Positions 25,275-33,533 of a stretch of DNA of 64,000 bases are shown here, piece by piece. Source of the stretch: Lysinibacillus cavernae (GTDB lineage Bacteria; Bacillota; Bacilli; Bacillales_A; Planococcaceae); contig NZ_WMEF01000016.1 of assembly GCF_009724685.1 (NCBI RefSeq), positions 17,729 through 81,728 of the forward strand. Direction: 5' to 3'. Made by a program: the position numbers and the translations under genes. The first letter of the stretch is position 1; every line of letters starts with the position of its first letter. The notes beneath the pieces were generated by a model. It had not been told where the DNA came from. It saw only the letters and a program-made list of their open reading frames with translations, and made no database searches.

Positions 25275-25286
25275 GGAGGTAGCAAC

Positions 25287-26735
25287 ATGGAAAAGGTTAG
25301 TTTTGAATTAGAAAATGTAGTCGTTACTTATTTAGATAAAGAGGTATTAAATATTGAAAAATTAGCTGTTCATCAATTTGACCGAATCGGAATCGTAGGT
25401 AAAAATGGTGCAGGTAAAAGTACGTTGATGAAGTTACTTGCTAGCAAGATTCAACCGACAAGTGGGAAATTGAAAAGCCATGTTCATTTTGGATATTTTG
25501 AACAAATGGCAGCACCAATGTTAGGAGAGGCAGATGCCCAATTATTAGGGAAATTAGCTGTCCCCACTTATTCTGAAGGACTAAGTGGTGGGGAGCAGAC
25601 AAGGTTGAAGCTTGCACAACTATTTTCTTCCTATGCGGAAGCTTTGCTTATAGATGAGCCGACAACACATTTGGATCAAGAGGGTATCTCATTTTTACTT
25701 GATGAATTACGTTATTATTATGGTGCGCTAATACTCATTAGTCATGATCGTGCAGTCCTAGATGAACTAGTCACAACGATTTGGGAGGTAGATGGAGGCA
25801 GGGTAACCATCTATTCAGGGAATTACAACGATTACGCTTCACAAAAACAATTGGAGAGAGATCAACAAAGTCAGGCACATGTTCTTTTCTTGAAAGAAAA
25901 AAGTCGCCTCGAAAAAGCTGTCGATGAAAAAATGAAAAAGGCAGAAAAGATTACACAGGCAGGTAGCATGTCAAAAAGAGAGGCCAATGCAAAACCTAAT
26001 CGCATGTTTATGACAAAATCCAAGGGTACCAGTCAAAAAAATGTACAGCGTGCAGCCAAAGCAATTGAACATCGAATAGAGAAGCTTCAGAAAGTAGAGG
26101 CGGTACAGGAAGAAAGAAAAATAGTCTTCCGACAATCGAAAGCCTTGAAACTACACAATAAATTTCCGATTATGGCAGATCGATTCACTTTACGTGTTCC
26201 AGAAAAAATCCTATTGGATGAAGTAAGCTTCCAAATACCTTTAGGTAAAAAAATTGCACTTACGGGCTGTAACGGTTGCGGTAAGAGTACATTACTACAT
26301 CAAATCGCTACTCATGGGGAAGAGTTAACTATTTCTCCAAAGGCGAAAATAGGCTATTTTCACCAGATGAGCTACCAATTTAAAAGTGAAGAGACGGTTC
26401 TCCAATATTTGAAAAATCGCTCTGAATATGATGAAGGCTTATTACGAAGTGTTCTTCATTCCATGCAGTTTGTAGGAACGGATATACAAAAAGGCGTGAA
26501 GTCATTAAGTGGTGGTGAAGCCATACGTCTCCAGCTTTGTCATCTGTTTTTGGGGGATTATAATATTTTATTGTTGGATGAACCAACAAATTTTTTAGAT
26601 ATTCAAGCATTGGAGGCACTGGAGCAATTTATCATTGCTTATGAGGGAACAATAATTTTTGTGACACATGATAAAAATTTCATCGAGAATGTAGCGGATG
26701 TACAATTTACTATAGAAAATAACAAGATTTATTAA
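25287..26735 (+). CDS. Msr-like ABC-F ribosomal protection protein
   Basis: A 482-residue cytosolic protein with two ABC ATPase domains and no membrane segments, the ABC-F layout. Domain 1 has Walker A GKNGAGKST, signature LSGGEQTR and Walker B ALLIDEP. Domain 2 has GCNGCGKST, LSGGEAIRL and ILLLDEP. The linker (about residues 190-280) is long, charged and helical (FLKEKSRLEKAVDEKMKKAEK), the part that reaches the ribosomal drug site. The length matches MsrA/MsrC/MsrD (about 490 residues). It would displace macrolides, and perhaps streptogramin B, from the ribosome. The two-leader regulatory region supports this. The exact drug range is inferred. Confidence 0.88.
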   Translation: MEKVSFELENVVVTYLDKEVLNIEKLAVHQFDRIGIVGKNGAGKSTLMKLLASKIQPTSGKLKSHVHFGYFEQMAAPMLGEADAQLLGKLAVPTYSEGLSGGEQTRLKLAQLFSSYAEALLIDEPTTHLDQEGISFLLDELRYYYGALILISHDRAVLDELVTTIWEVDGGRVTIYSGNYNDYASQKQLERDQQSQAHVLFLKEKSRLEKAVDEKMKKAEKITQAGSMSKREANAKPNRMFMTKSKGTSQKNVQRAAKAIEHRIEKLQKVEAVQEERKIVFRQSKALKLHNKFPIMADRFTLRVPEKILLDEVSFQIPLGKKIALTGCNGCGKSTLLHQIATHGEELTISPKAKIGYFHQMSYQFKSEETVLQYLKNRSEYDEGLLRSVLHSMQFVGTDIQKGVKSLSGGEAIRLQLCHLFLGDYNILLLDEPTNFLDIQALEALEQFIIAYEGTIIFVTHDKNFIENVADVQFTIENNKIY

Positions 26736-26741
26736 ATTAAA

Positions 26742-26777
26742 GGTGCGATTCTTCAATTAGGAGAATCGCACCCTTTT
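26742..26777 (+). terminator. Strong intrinsic terminator
   Basis: GGTGCGATTCT pairs with AGAATCGCACC and is followed by CTTTTT. It ends the ABC-F transcript. Confidence 0.9.
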
Positions 26778-26861
26778 TATAGAATTTATATCAACAAGAA
26801 GGTGATAGGGAAATTTTGGCGAAGGTGTAGGTATACACTATTTAAAAAGGAATGGTAATCA

Positions 26862-27305
26862 ATGATAAATACGGATGTGTCGACAACATTAAAAATTAAT
26901 AAACCAGCCCAAAAAGTTTTTGAAGCAATTATTTCTCCTGTTGAAATCGGTCATTATTGGTTTTCGAGTAGTTCTGAAAGATGGGGCGAGGGTAAAAGAA
27001 TTACTCTAAAATATGATGAATATCAAGCAGAGGGTGTTATTACCGTGCTTGAAATGGAGGCTAACAAAAAGATTGTGTTTGCATGGGGAGAAGAGCATGG
27101 TGAAGTGACGATGGTTACCATTACTCTTGAAGAATCTCAAAGTGAGACAATTATTAAAGTAGTAGAGTCAGGATTAAATGCACATGACCCAGAAATTGTG
27201 GCGAAAATGATGGGACAAAAAGAGGGATGGGTGTATACATTAACATGCCTTAAAGGCTATTTAGAAAATGGGATAAGTTCTTTAAGAGCTTCATTAATTC
27301 ATTGA
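26862..27305 (+). CDS. SRPBCC / AHSA1 domain protein
   Basis: A 147-residue START-like (SRPBCC) protein of the AHSA1 group. It opens with TLKINKPAQKVFEAIISPVEIGHYWF, has the middle strand pattern GVITVLEMEANKKIVFAWG, and the end contains GWVYTLTCLKGYLENG, all typical. The fold binds small hydrophobic ligands, but no ligand is assignable. The ribosome binding site is AAGGAATGG. It may be cotranscribed with the following genes. Confidence 0.82.
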   Translation: MINTDVSTTLKINKPAQKVFEAIISPVEIGHYWFSSSSERWGEGKRITLKYDEYQAEGVITVLEMEANKKIVFAWGEEHGEVTMVTITLEESQSETIIKVVESGLNAHDPEIVAKMMGQKEGWVYTLTCLKGYLENGISSLRASLIH

Positions 27306-27320
27306 AGTATTGAGTGAGGA

Positions 27321-27506
27321 ATGGAGCAAGAATTACCATTACGGCTAAAGGCAATGGAGCTAGCCATGAAAAAGCTTGATGAAGAAGGACTGTTTGCCTT
27401 GAATCAAGCGAGAAATTCCGTATGCATACTGGTGGAAGTGATGCCACCAGAGAAAATAAATACAAATATAGCATTCCGATTAAATAATCGGTCGTCTATC
27501 GTATGA
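27321..27506 (+). pseudogene. Probable decayed ORF of unknown family
   Basis: A 61-codon frame (MEQELPLRLKAMELAMKKLD, then EEGLFALNQARNSVCILVEV and on to RSSIV) has its only ribosome-binding-like sequence (GAGTGAGGA) touching the start codon. After the stop TGA the same frame runs on with protein-like residues (QEWLLEAAEWWRDEYEKVV, 27507-27563) into the next gene. This suggests a gene with a nonsense mutation and a lost 3' end. The family is not recognised. Confidence 0.35.
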
Positions 27507-27549
27507 CAGGAATGGTTGTTGGAAGCAGCCGAGTGGTGGAGGGATGAAT

Positions 27550-28671
27550 ATGAAAAAGTTGTATTGGATAATAGGCAGTATTTTTGTTTGTGCAGGATTA
27601 GCAATAGGTATTGTCTTTTGGAAGTTTCAAAAAGAAATCAAGAAAGATGACCCTGAATATATCGTACAATTTATAAAGGAACATAAAGCGGATAAAAATA
27701 TTTCCGTAGCCATTCAATACAATCAACAACATTGGGTGGAGTTAAACAACAAGGAACCGCTACCATTAGCAAGTACGGTTAAAATAATAATAGCCATCGC
27801 TTATGCTCAACAAGCAGCGGATGGCCGTATCAATCCACAGCAACAGGTCAGTCTAAAGGATTTAGAGACATTTTATATTCCTAAAACAGACGGTGGTGCA
27901 CATGACGCTTGGATAACAAATTTAAACCTTAATGGCAAAGGTAGTGTGCCGTTAAGCGAAGTGGCCAATGGCATGATTGCTTATAGTTCCAATGCCAATA
28001 CAGAATACTTAATGCATGTATTGGGTCTTGAAAATATTAATAATGTTCTTACTCAATTAGATGTAGAGGGCCATGAACCATTATATCCAATTGTAGGTGC
28101 ACTCTATATCCCCGCTCAATTGATGGCAGAAAAAAATCTAACGAAAAAAGAAACATTGACGGTTATGCGAGATATGGACATGACTGAATATCGGGAGAGG
28201 GCATTGTCTATCCACGCTAATTGGGTAGAGCATCCTTTGACAAAAGAAGAGCGAGCAAAGGCACAAAAAATGCTCAATATGGATATTCAAAAAGTGTGGT
28301 CTGATCGTTTAATAAGAGCTACTACAAACGATTACATCTCTATTTTAGAAAAATTGAATAGTAAAAATTACTTCAGTGAAAATGTACATAAATATTTAGA
28401 TCCGGTGATGGAACAATTGATGAAGAATCCTAAAAATCAAGAATGGCTAACACACGCTGGTCAAAAAGGAGGTTCCACAGCCTTTGTCTTAACGCTAGCT
28501 GCCTATGCGAAAGATAAAGGAGGGAATCAAACGGAAATTGCCTTTTTTGCCAACAACTTAAATACATTAGAGCAGATTAAGCTCTCCAATAGTATGAATA
28601 GTTTTCAATTAAAGTTTCTTACAGACGATAAATTTCGCATGCGTCTAAAAAGGGAATTATCCGAATTGTGA
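27550..28671 (+). CDS. Membrane-anchored serine hydrolase (class A beta-lactamase fold)
   Basis: A 373-residue protein with an N-terminal anchor (LYWIIGSIFVCAGLAIGIVF). It has the three active-site elements of the penicillin-recognising fold: STVK (the SxxK nucleophile motif) near residue 75, SSN (SxN) in MIAYSSNANTEYL near 147, and KGGS (KTG-like) in HAGQKGGSTAFVL near 309. It acts outside the membrane, either as a peptidoglycan-modifying hydrolase or as a beta-lactamase. No clear class A Omega-loop glutamate motif is evident, so resistance should not be assumed. ATG 27550 is preferred to 27544, which touches the GGAGGG site. Confidence 0.8.
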   Translation: MKKLYWIIGSIFVCAGLAIGIVFWKFQKEIKKDDPEYIVQFIKEHKADKNISVAIQYNQQHWVELNNKEPLPLASTVKIIIAIAYAQQAADGRINPQQQVSLKDLETFYIPKTDGGAHDAWITNLNLNGKGSVPLSEVANGMIAYSSNANTEYLMHVLGLENINNVLTQLDVEGHEPLYPIVGALYIPAQLMAEKNLTKKETLTVMRDMDMTEYRERALSIHANWVEHPLTKEERAKAQKMLNMDIQKVWSDRLIRATTNDYISILEKLNSKNYFSENVHKYLDPVMEQLMKNPKNQEWLTHAGQKGGSTAFVLTLAAYAKDKGGNQTEIAFFANNLNTLEQIKLSNSMNSFQLKFLTDDKFRMRLKRELSEL

Positions 28672-28811
28672 GTTGTAAGCTTTTCTGCCAATCGCCCGTA
28701 GATAACTACCCCCTATCATTTTCAGCAACCTTGTTCGTGAATGCACAGGAAGTACGTTCTTTCGTCCAGCTGCATACTATAATTTTATCATGCACGAGAG
28801 GATTGAGATCA

Positions 28812-29339
28812 ATGTATCATCCTTATTATGGTAATTATCAAATGCATAGCTACGGTTATCAACCTGTTTATTGGGCTTATCCGAATCAAGTAGAACAAGC
28901 GGCCAGAAATAGTATGCGAAATGATTACGGGCCTGAACCATTTGTTGTGGATATTGAAGAGGCTACGAAACAAAACAAAAATTATCGTACAGCACTATGG
29001 ACAGGGCCCAACTTACAAGTAACAGTGATGAGTCTTTACGTAGGAGAAGATATAGGCTTAGAAGTTCACCCTCATGTAGATCAATTCATTTGTATTGAAG
29101 AGGGGCATGGAGTGACGCAAATGGGGCCAGCAAAGGATTACTTAAACTTCCAAAGGCATGTCTCTGAAGATATGGCCATCATGGTACCTGCTGGAACATG
29201 GCATAATGTTACAAATACAGGGAATAAACCTCTAAAGCTTTATACAATTTATGCGCCACCAAACCACCCATTTGGGACTGTTCAAAGAACGAAGGCTGAT
29301 GCCATGGCTGAAGAAGCGGGCTATGGACAGAGTGAATAA
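28812..29339 (+). CDS. Cupin domain protein (YrkC-like)
   Basis: A 175-residue protein. It has a Tyr-rich N-terminus (MYHPYYGNYQMHSYGYQPVY) resembling spore-coat proteins, followed by a cupin barrel. Metal-site motifs are EVHPHVDQFICIEEG and PAGTWHNVTNTG. The ATG at 28812 follows AGAGGA; an in-frame opening back to 28668 overlaps the preceding gene and is not family-like. A cupin of this size is known as YrkC in Bacillus. The function is unknown. Confidence 0.78.
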   Translation: MYHPYYGNYQMHSYGYQPVYWAYPNQVEQAARNSMRNDYGPEPFVVDIEEATKQNKNYRTALWTGPNLQVTVMSLYVGEDIGLEVHPHVDQFICIEEGHGVTQMGPAKDYLNFQRHVSEDMAIMVPAGTWHNVTNTGNKPLKLYTIYAPPNHPFGTVQRTKADAMAEEAGYGQSE

Positions 29340-29345
29340 GTGATT

Positions 29346-29380
29346 AAAAAGGCGTGTTTTCATACAAAACATGCTTTTTT
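29346..29380 (+). terminator. Intrinsic terminator
   Basis: GCGTGTTTT pairs with AAAACATGC (one G-U), flanked by an A-run and TTTTTT. Confidence 0.85.
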
Positions 29381-29443
29381 CCTGATATATGGTAGAATGT
29401 GTTTTAATTACAGATATTAAAAGTCTTTAATGGAGGGTGGTTA

Positions 29444-29863
29444 ATGATGAAGTACTCAAAAGCAACAAACTATGCATTACATACAATGGTATTTTTAACG
29501 CTGACGCCTAAAGGGAAATCAATAAGTGTTGAGTCTTTAGCAGAAATGCAGAAACTATCGCCAACCTATCTTTCGAAAATATTAACAAAGCTTGTGAAGG
29601 CAGGTTTAATTGAATCGAATCCAGGTGTCAACGGTGGTTATCGCATTTCTAAGCGCCCACAAGAAATTTCTTTCTTAGATGTGATTTATGCCATTGAAGG
29701 ACAAACCTCATTATTTAGTTGTGCTTCAGATCATGAAGATAACTTTCATCATCAAGGCTGTCTCATTGAGCAAGTGATGGTGGATGCTGAGCATAATATG
29801 AAAGAACAGCTTAGTAAGCAATTTATTATAGATATAGCAAATAAAATCGATTTAAAAGGATAG
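29444..29863 (+). CDS. Rrf2 family transcriptional regulator
   Basis: A 139-residue Rrf2 protein: YSKATNYALHTMVFLTLTP, then LAEMQKLSPTYLSKILTKLVKAGLIES (winged helix), GVNGGYRISKRPQEISFLDVIYAIEG. Only two cysteines lie in the usual cluster region (SCASDHEDNFHHQGC), fewer than in iron-sulfur members such as IscR or NsrR. It may therefore sense redox by thiols or carry no cluster. It converges with the AhpD-like gene across a strong terminator. The target is unknown. Confidence 0.88.
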   Translation: MMKYSKATNYALHTMVFLTLTPKGKSISVESLAEMQKLSPTYLSKILTKLVKAGLIESNPGVNGGYRISKRPQEISFLDVIYAIEGQTSLFSCASDHEDNFHHQGCLIEQVMVDAEHNMKEQLSKQFIIDIANKIDLKG

Positions 29864-29893
29864 CGTGTGTTAGAACACCAGATGTGATGGATA

Positions 29894-29920
29894 GGAGCTA
29901 GGGATCTCTTCCCTAGTTCC
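29894..29920. terminator. Bidirectional terminator
   Basis: GGAGCTAGGGA pairs with TCCCTAGTTCC (one G-U) around a 5-base loop, between convergent genes. Confidence 0.8.
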
Positions 29921-29921
29921 A

Positions 29922-30326
29922 TTATTTTAATTGCATGAGAGCGCCAAAGTATTGCTGAGCTGTTGTAAAGCAAATAAATGCTAGTAGCTCACTAATTTCT
30001 GCCTCTGTCAAATAATCCTTTAAAACAGCAGTGATATTGGGTGTAGTATGACCCTTTGTGGCTAGGAAAGCTTCCGCAAAACCTGTACATACGGCTGTTT
30101 TCTCATCATAGTGCTGTGGATCGGGCTTACCCTTTGCCTTACAATACTGACAACCATTGTTTTGTGCTAATGTTTTTCGGACCTCTTCTTTTAATTGAGC
30201 GGATAGATGCCCTTCTTTTTCAAGTACTTCCCCTAACTGTTGCCAGTGCAGCTGAATTCCTTCGTTATAGCCTAATAGTTGTTGAAATGGTGTTAAGCCC
30301 TTGTCATGCAAATGAATCAGTGTCAT
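29922..30326 (-). CDS. Carboxymuconolactone decarboxylase/AhpD-like protein
   Basis: A 134-residue helical protein with the AhpD-type CxxC redox motif in NNGCQYCKAKGKPDP, followed by the helices EKTAVCTGFAEAFLA and YLTEAEISELLAFICFTTAQQ. AhpD-like proteins use the paired cysteines in peroxide or disulfide chemistry. The ATG follows GGAGGG at 7 bases; a TTG one codon earlier is possible. It lies between Rrf2 and Lrp regulators, which fits a redox context. The substrate is unknown. Confidence 0.8.
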   Translation of the reverse strand: MTLIHLHDKGLTPFQQLLGYNEGIQLHWQQLGEVLEKEGHLSAQLKEEVRKTLAQNNGCQYCKAKGKPDPQHYDEKTAVCTGFAEAFLATKGHTTPNITAVLKDYLTEAEISELLAFICFTTAQQYFGALMQLK

Positions 30327-30432
30327 CAATCATCCCTCCTTCAATTAGTGTAAAATATAAAAAATGCAGTTAACATACAAATTCGAAGGGAATAGTTATC
30401 GTTTCCTTTTAAAAAGAAGGGATATTTCCACA

Positions 30433-30852
30433 ATGGATTTCATTAACGAAATAATACTAAAAGAATTGAAAAAAGATAGCCGAATTTCTATGAGTGAGTT
30501 AGGGAGACGGGTACATCTATCTGCGCCAGCAGTTCGTGAAAGAGTACGGCAATTAGAGGAACAAGAAGTTATTAAGAGGTACACACTGGATATTAATAAA
30601 AAGGCGTTGGGCTTTCCAATGGAGGCTATAATCGAAGCAACAATTAAGAATAATCGTTATACAGATTTTAAAGATCATATTAAGACTTATACAAATTTGG
30701 ATTTCTGTTATCGAATTTCAGGTGAAGCTTGTTTTTTATTAAAAGCCCATTTTCAGTCTTTTCCTGATGTAGAGCAATTTATTGATGCATTACAGCCATA
30801 TGCACATACAAAAACCAATTTTATTTTTTCTGATATATGCGAGGACGTATAA
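30433..30852 (+). CDS. Lrp/AsnC family regulator
   Basis: A 139-residue regulator. The helix-turn-helix is at residues 5-55 (LKELKKDSRISMSELGRRVH, LSAPAVRERVRQLEEQEVI). A C-terminal RAM-type ligand domain follows (FPMEAIIEATIKNNRYTDFK, DFCYRISGEACFLLKAHF). ATG 30433 is chosen after AAGGGA; the longer frame from 30364 adds residues that do not fit the family. It is followed within 17 bases by an acetyltransferase gene and is likely cotranscribed. Confidence 0.88.
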   Translation: MDFINEIILKELKKDSRISMSELGRRVHLSAPAVRERVRQLEEQEVIKRYTLDINKKALGFPMEAIIEATIKNNRYTDFKDHIKTYTNLDFCYRISGEACFLLKAHFQSFPDVEQFIDALQPYAHTKTNFIFSDICEDV

Positions 30853-30868
30853 AAATAAGGAGCTATTT

Positions 30869-31396
30869 ATGGAAATCAAATTATTTGTAGATGATGAAAT
30901 TGATGCATTAGTGCATTTATTAACTAAAAATAAATGGTTTTATCACACGAATCAACATGTAAAAGAAGAGCCCGTTCGAGCTGCGTATGCAGAGGGCTAC
31001 TATCAGAATGATCGTGAAACACATTGGTTACTTGATAACGGTGAAAAGGTTGGGGTGATCTTTATTCATGATATAGATGATACTATCCCTCTTTTTGATA
31101 TACGCTTAGATGCAAATTGTAGAGGAAAAGGATACGGTGTCAAAGTGCTCCATTGGTTACAAGATTATTTATTTGGCGTAAAAGGTAAGATTCGTATTGA
31201 AGGTTATACAAGAGTCGATAATATTGGCATGCGAAAATGCTTTAGCAAAGCTGGTTTTGTGAAAGAAGGTTACTTAAGAAATGCTTGGGAAAACGAAGAC
31301 GGCACAGTAACTGACAGTATTGTGTATGGCGCTATTAAAGATGACTGGGTTTTAGGAAGGCCAACGCCAATTAAAATAGATGAAGTACCATTTTAA
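30869..31396 (+). CDS. GNAT family N-acetyltransferase
   Basis: A 175-residue acetyltransferase of the RimJ/RimL-like type. The acetyl-CoA pyrophosphate loop is in RLDANCRGKGYGVKVLHWL (motif A), and the C-terminal signature is FSKAGFVKEGYLRNAWEN. The ATG follows AAGGAG; the earlier frame from 30782 overlaps the Lrp gene. The acceptor could be a protein N-terminus, an amino acid or a drug, and is not determinable. Confidence 0.85.
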   Translation: MEIKLFVDDEIDALVHLLTKNKWFYHTNQHVKEEPVRAAYAEGYYQNDRETHWLLDNGEKVGVIFIHDIDDTIPLFDIRLDANCRGKGYGVKVLHWLQDYLFGVKGKIRIEGYTRVDNIGMRKCFSKAGFVKEGYLRNAWENEDGTVTDSIVYGAIKDDWVLGRPTPIKIDEVPF

Positions 31397-31417
31397 GTGT
31401 TCGAAAGGAGCTCTGAC

Positions 31418-31762
31418 ATGAAAGAAGATCTAGTAAAAGCTTTAAGAAAATCTTGGTCCATGCAATCAAGTTCTAAATGGAGTATGAACAACCCTGCAAA
31501 AGGGCAATGTGGAGTGACTACTTTAGTTGTTCAAGATATTCTTGGTGGTGAAATTAAGAAGACATTTCTCGATGAGGGCTGGCACTTCTATAATGTAATA
31601 AATGGCGTAAGAATGGATGTAACCGAGGAGCAGTTTTCTTACATAATCGAATACCAAGATATTCAATCTAATAGGGCTGAGGCTTTTCAGGATACAAATA
31701 ATGCACAATATAGCTATTTAAAATCACAAGTAGATAGCTATTTAGGTAAGGCAGGGAGTTAA
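31418..31762 (+). CDS. yunG: YunG family protein
   Basis: A 114-residue protein resembling Bacillus YunG. It has ALRKSWSMQSSSKWS near the start, the conserved NPAKGQCGVTTLVVQDILGG (residues about 28-47), then GWHFYNVINGVRMDVTEEQF. The Cys and His residues are reminiscent of a papain-like or amidase-type core, but no activity is known. The ATG follows AAAGGAGC; the GTG at 31397 is rejected because that site lies after it. Probably the last gene of the Lrp-GNAT-yunG unit. Confidence 0.82.
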   Translation: MKEDLVKALRKSWSMQSSSKWSMNNPAKGQCGVTTLVVQDILGGEIKKTFLDEGWHFYNVINGVRMDVTEEQFSYIIEYQDIQSNRAEAFQDTNNAQYSYLKSQVDSYLGKAGS

Positions 31763-31778
31763 ATCTCTCTGCCTTTTA
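31749..31778 (+). terminator. Intrinsic terminator overlapping yunG stop
   Basis: AGGCAG plus GAG pair with CTC plus CTGCCT, followed by TTTT. The 5' arm includes the last codons of yunG. Confidence 0.8.
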
Positions 31779-31796
31779 AAATTAAAAACAAAGGTG

Positions 31797-31864
31797 TTGA
31801 CGTTTATCAAAATGTCGTGTTATTATTATCTCGAATTCAAGATAACTAAATTCAAGATAAACGA
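31797..31864 (+). promoter_or_regulatory. Promoter with MhqR-like operator boxes
   Basis: TTGACG (31797-31802) and TATTAT (31821-31826) flank an 18-base spacer. Immediately downstream is the near-perfect dyad ATCTCGAATTCAAGAT (31828-31843). A second half-repeated copy, TTCAAGATAAACGAATTCGAA, starts at 31851. The first box closely matches the MhqR operator of Bacillus (ATCTCGAATTCGAGAT, as I recall). Quinone-responsive repression is inferred. Confidence 0.75.
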
Positions 31865-31899
31865 ATTCGAACCTTTAGTTCTCGCAAGGAGGTACAATT

Positions 31900-32493
31900 A
31901 TGGGTTTTTTGAATAAATTCTTTAGTTCGAAAAAAGAGGAGGAACAAACAATGGCAGAATTAAATATCGGTATTATTATTGGATCAACTCGTGAAGGTCG
32001 AGTAAGTCCTCAGGTAGCGCAATGGGTAAAGGAAATCGCAGATCAACGTGGTGACGCAAATTATACAGTAATTGATATAGCTGATTATAAATTGCCACTA
32101 TTAGGCGAACCAGGACAAGATGCTTCAGGAGCACAAGCTTGGTCAGAAAGTATTGCTAAACAAGATGGATATGTGTTCATCGTACAAGAATACAATCACT
32201 CCATTACGGGGGCATTAAAAAATGCACTAGACTATTTACGTGTTGAATGGAATAACAAAGCAGCAGGAATCGTATCATATGGTTCTGTTGGCGGTGCTCG
32301 TGCAGCGGAACACTTACGTGGCATTATGGGTGAGCTTTTAATCGCCGATGTACGTGTTCACCCAGCATTATCATTATTCACAGATTTCGAAAATGGAACA
32401 GACTTTAAACCAAAAGAGGTACAAACAGATTCAGTAAACCAAATGTTAGATCAATTAATTCCATGGTCTAAAGCGCTATATACAATTCGCTAA
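31900..32493 (+). CDS. NADPH-dependent FMN reductase / quinone reductase-like flavoprotein
   Basis: A 197-residue flavodoxin-fold reductase. The FMN phosphate loop is GIIIGSTREGRVSPQVAQW, and further motifs are YKLPLLGEPGQ, VQEYNHSITGALKNALDYL and GIVSYGSVGGARAAEHLRG, as in chromate/quinone reductases. Two good starts exist: ATG 31900 after AAGGAGGT, and ATG 31951 after AGAGGAGG, which would remove a basic 17-residue extension. It precedes a ring-cleaving dioxygenase of the MhqO type, downstream of an MhqR-like operator. It probably reduces quinones or azo/nitro compounds as part of electrophile defence. Confidence 0.85.
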   Translation: MGFLNKFFSSKKEEEQTMAELNIGIIIGSTREGRVSPQVAQWVKEIADQRGDANYTVIDIADYKLPLLGEPGQDASGAQAWSESIAKQDGYVFIVQEYNHSITGALKNALDYLRVEWNNKAAGIVSYGSVGGARAAEHLRGIMGELLIADVRVHPALSLFTDFENGTDFKPKEVQTDSVNQMLDQLIPWSKALYTIR

Positions 32494-32569
32494 GCTTGTA
32501 AAGTTTGAGGTAACACGTAATTGGGCACAGTATAGGGGAGAAAAATTAGGCATGAAGGGGCTTGTTAAC

Positions 32570-33508
32570 ATGAAAAAACATACAGCAGGTATTCACCATA
32601 TTACAGCTATCGTGGGGCATCCGCAGGAAAATATTGATTTTTATGCAGGCGTGTTAGGCTTACGTTTAGTAAAGCAAACAGTGAACTTCGATGATCCTGG
32701 CACATATCATTTATATTTTGGTGACAATGGTGGAAAACCAGGAACAATCATTACCTTCTTCCCATGGGCAAATGCTTATCAAGGGCGTATTGGCGACGGT
32801 CAGGTCGGAGTCACAACGTATGTTGTACCGGAAGGGTCACTACCATTTTGGATTAATCGCTTAGCAAAATTTTCGATTCCTTTCCAAAAAGCGCAACGTT
32901 TTGGTGAGCAAGTCATTCAATTTGATGACCCGCATGGTCTGCATATTGAACTTGTTGCACGTGCTGAGGGCGAGTTAAATGAATGGACATTTGGTGAAGT
33001 AACGCCTGAGGTTGCTATTAAAGGGTTCGGCGGAGCTACACTATACTCAAGTCATCCTGAAGAAACGGCAAAAGTTTTAGTAGAGGTAATGGGCCTTGAA
33101 CAAGTAGCAACAGAGGGAGACTATACTCGTTTTAGATCAAGAGCAGTTATCGGTAATACGGTAGATTTAAAAACGGTTGCAGGCGTACGTGGTCAAATGG
33201 GTGTAGGAACGGTCCATCATATTGCATGGAGAGCTCAAGATAATGTGGATCATTTAGAATGGCAAGAGTATGTTATAAATCATGGACAGCATGTAACAGA
33301 AGTCAAAGATCGTAATTATTTCAATGCGATATACTTCCGTGAGCCTGGCGAAATTTTATTTGAAATCGCTACAGATCCTCCAGGATTTGCTCATGACGAA
33401 ACACCTGAAACAATGGGTAGCCAATTAATGTTGCCACCTCAATATGAGCAGCAACGTGAACAATTAGAAAAAACATTAATTCCGATTAACGTGCAAGAGC
33501 TTGATTAA
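32570..33508 (+). CDS. Ring-cleaving dioxygenase, MhqO/MhqA type
   Basis: A 312-residue glyoxalase-fold protein with two vicinal-oxygen-chelate modules (residues about 5-140 and 150-290). The first metal ligand is in AGIHHITAIVGHPQENIDFY. The second set is in GTVHHIAWRAQDN and the glutamate in REPGEILFEIATDPPGF. This matches the MhqA/MhqO group, thought to open hydroquinone rings. ATG 32570 follows AAGGGGC; ATG 32552 is also possible. Its neighbour is a quinone reductase, and the shared MhqR-like operator makes quinone detoxification likely. Confidence 0.88.
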   Translation: MKKHTAGIHHITAIVGHPQENIDFYAGVLGLRLVKQTVNFDDPGTYHLYFGDNGGKPGTIITFFPWANAYQGRIGDGQVGVTTYVVPEGSLPFWINRLAKFSIPFQKAQRFGEQVIQFDDPHGLHIELVARAEGELNEWTFGEVTPEVAIKGFGGATLYSSHPEETAKVLVEVMGLEQVATEGDYTRFRSRAVIGNTVDLKTVAGVRGQMGVGTVHHIAWRAQDNVDHLEWQEYVINHGQHVTEVKDRNYFNAIYFREPGEILFEIATDPPGFAHDETPETMGSQLMLPPQYEQQREQLEKTLIPINVQELD

Positions 33509-33533
33509 TAGAGGGCATCACTTACTTGGATGA

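Noticed and set aside
27550..28671. Calling the serine hydrolase a resistance beta-lactamase
   Set aside because: The SxxK, SxN and KGG motifs are present, but no clear class A Omega-loop motif is seen. A cell-wall role is equally likely.
28668..28811. 48-residue extension of the cupin protein
   Set aside because: It overlaps the serine hydrolase stop, lacks a ribosome binding site and does not resemble the family. ATG 28812 has a good site.
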